The translations under genes were made by a program, and so were the position numbers. Source: Spirochaetia bacterium (GTDB lineage Bacteria > Spirochaetota > Spirochaetia > Treponematales > Treponemataceae). Taken from it: a stretch of DNA of 31,913 nucleotides. Below the pieces are notes generated by a model. That model had not been told where the DNA came from and made no database searches. It worked only from the letters and a program-made list of their open reading frames with translations. Position 1 is the stretch's first letter, and the number at the start of each line of letters is the position of its first letter. The stretch covers positions 1 through 31,913 of the forward strand of contig CAAGIZ010000095.1 in assembly GCA_900770075.1 (NCBI GenBank). Direction: 5' to 3'. Of the stretch, positions 31,431 to 31,913 are shown piece after piece.

Positions 31431-31913
31431 AAACAAGAAAGAAAATCGACCGACACGTGTCGGTTGTGGCAGCAACATTTCTGCTCTTGTCATGTTCAAC
31501 GACAAGAGACCTTGAAAAAAGCGTGAACCAGACGGACTTTGACGACAGCGGTGCAAAAACGCTTGAAGAAGAGGAGCAGAGAAACGAGGCGGAGCTTAAC
31601 GGCTACTACGTTCAGGAGGAATTGAAAGTACAGGACATGGAGGACACAGTTGTTTTTGTTGACCGTCCTGTCTACATTCCTGAGCAGAAAGATGTTCCGG
31701 AGCTTGAGCGCGGATTTGAAACAGGCTATGACGCTGTAAAGGAAAGTCAGAAGAAAGCGACTGTAAAACCGGAGAACTACAAGAGCGGAACTTTTTTTTA
31801 TCAGTATAACGAGAATCTTGTGTACGAAATTTACGCCCAGCCATATCCCCTTACAGATATTGTCCTTGAGCGTGGCGAGCCCGTTAAGGGAACTCCGTTT
31901 TTCTCCGAGGACG
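31427..31913 (+). CDS. trbG: Type IV secretion lipoprotein TrbG/VirB9, 3' end cut off by window
   Basis: The first 162 codons are present. N-terminal signal with lipobox LLSC (C23), a Glu-rich linker, then GTFFYQYNENLVYEIYAQ and PYPLTDIVLERGEPV, the VirB9/TrbG opening domain of the outer-membrane core complex. It overlaps trbF by 4 nt (ATGA). Palindrome copy 8 sits in the signal peptide: residues 8-13 read DRHVSV, between the basic n-region and the hydrophobic core, so the export signal is altered. The rest of the trb operon lies beyond 31913. Confidence 0.85.
   Translation, partial: MKTRKKIDRHVSVVAATFLLLSCSTTRDLEKSVNQTDFDDSGAKTLEEEEQRNEAELNGYYVQEELKVQDMEDTVVFVDRPVYIPEQKDVPELERGFETGYDAVKESQKKATVKPENYKSGTFFYQYNENLVYEIYAQPYPLTDIVLERGEPVKGTPFFSED
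31449..31464. repeat. Palindrome copy 8 (in the trbG signal peptide)
   Basis: Identical 16-bp core, read as RHVSV (residues 9-13 of TrbG). Its asymmetric flank is in the opposite orientation to copies 2-4, 6 and 7. Confidence 0.95.

Overview
The window looks like a chromosome segment of a host-associated or gut spirochaete, most likely Treponema-like. The support is indirect: many Lys-Lys-start lipoproteins with relaxed lipoboxes, FGE-sulfatase-fold variable proteins of the kind known from the Treponema denticola diversity-generating retroelement (DGR), and moderate GC with very A/T-rich leaders. Species cannot be named from the sequence alone.

Layout. (1) 1-9358 is mostly ordinary chromosome: a 5'-cut ECF sigma factor with an overlapping ZAS-type anti-sigma factor, an M20 peptidase, mraY, aroA, ilvE (minus strand), ychF, a bacteriohemerythrin and a secreted endonuclease/phosphatase-fold protein. 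GC-rich dispersed repeats and terminators lie between them. (2) 9587-14759 is an iron-type ABC transporter operon (binding lipoprotein, fused two-domain permease, ATPase), followed at once by a periplasmic transglutaminase-like/TPR protein. (3) 14766-16572 is a DUF4143-type AAA ATPase gene preceded by 33-bp tandem repeats and flanked by two near-identical repeat copies. One copy is split by a 97-bp MITE-like element. (4) 16598-23496 is an envelope-protein cluster. It starts with a leader (consensus promoter, octanucleotide-repeat mini-ORF, strong terminator-like hairpin), then an LPP20-like protein, a lipoprotein, and an 803-aa CsgG/TolB-like + coiled-coil + FGE-fold protein. A HEPN-like protein, a small zinc-ribbon protein and a second FGE-fold protein follow. 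The two FGE-fold genes are almost identical except in a C-terminal block where 14 of 16 base differences hit codon positions 1 and 2, the signature of DGR mutagenesis. No reverse transcriptase or template repeat is in the window. (5) 23700-24755 is an IS30-family transposase. (6) 24999-31913 is the start of an integrative/conjugative element or plasmid: topoisomerase III, a degenerate Rep-like protein, small unknown genes, a double half-HTH regulator, an HUH relaxase, trbF/virB8 and the start of trbG/virB9.

The most unusual signal is in region 6. A perfect 16-bp palindrome, ACCGACACGTGTCGGT, occurs eight times in 6.5 kb and nowhere else in the window. Six copies are inside reading frames, three of them in topB, and always encode RHVSV or PTRVG. 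Two are intergenic at the ends of topB. The layout (CACGTG centred in a 16-bp palindrome) resembles a parS-type site, while the in-frame placement recalls Rickettsia palindromic elements. Together with the DGR-type variable genes, this is the main candidate for follow-up.
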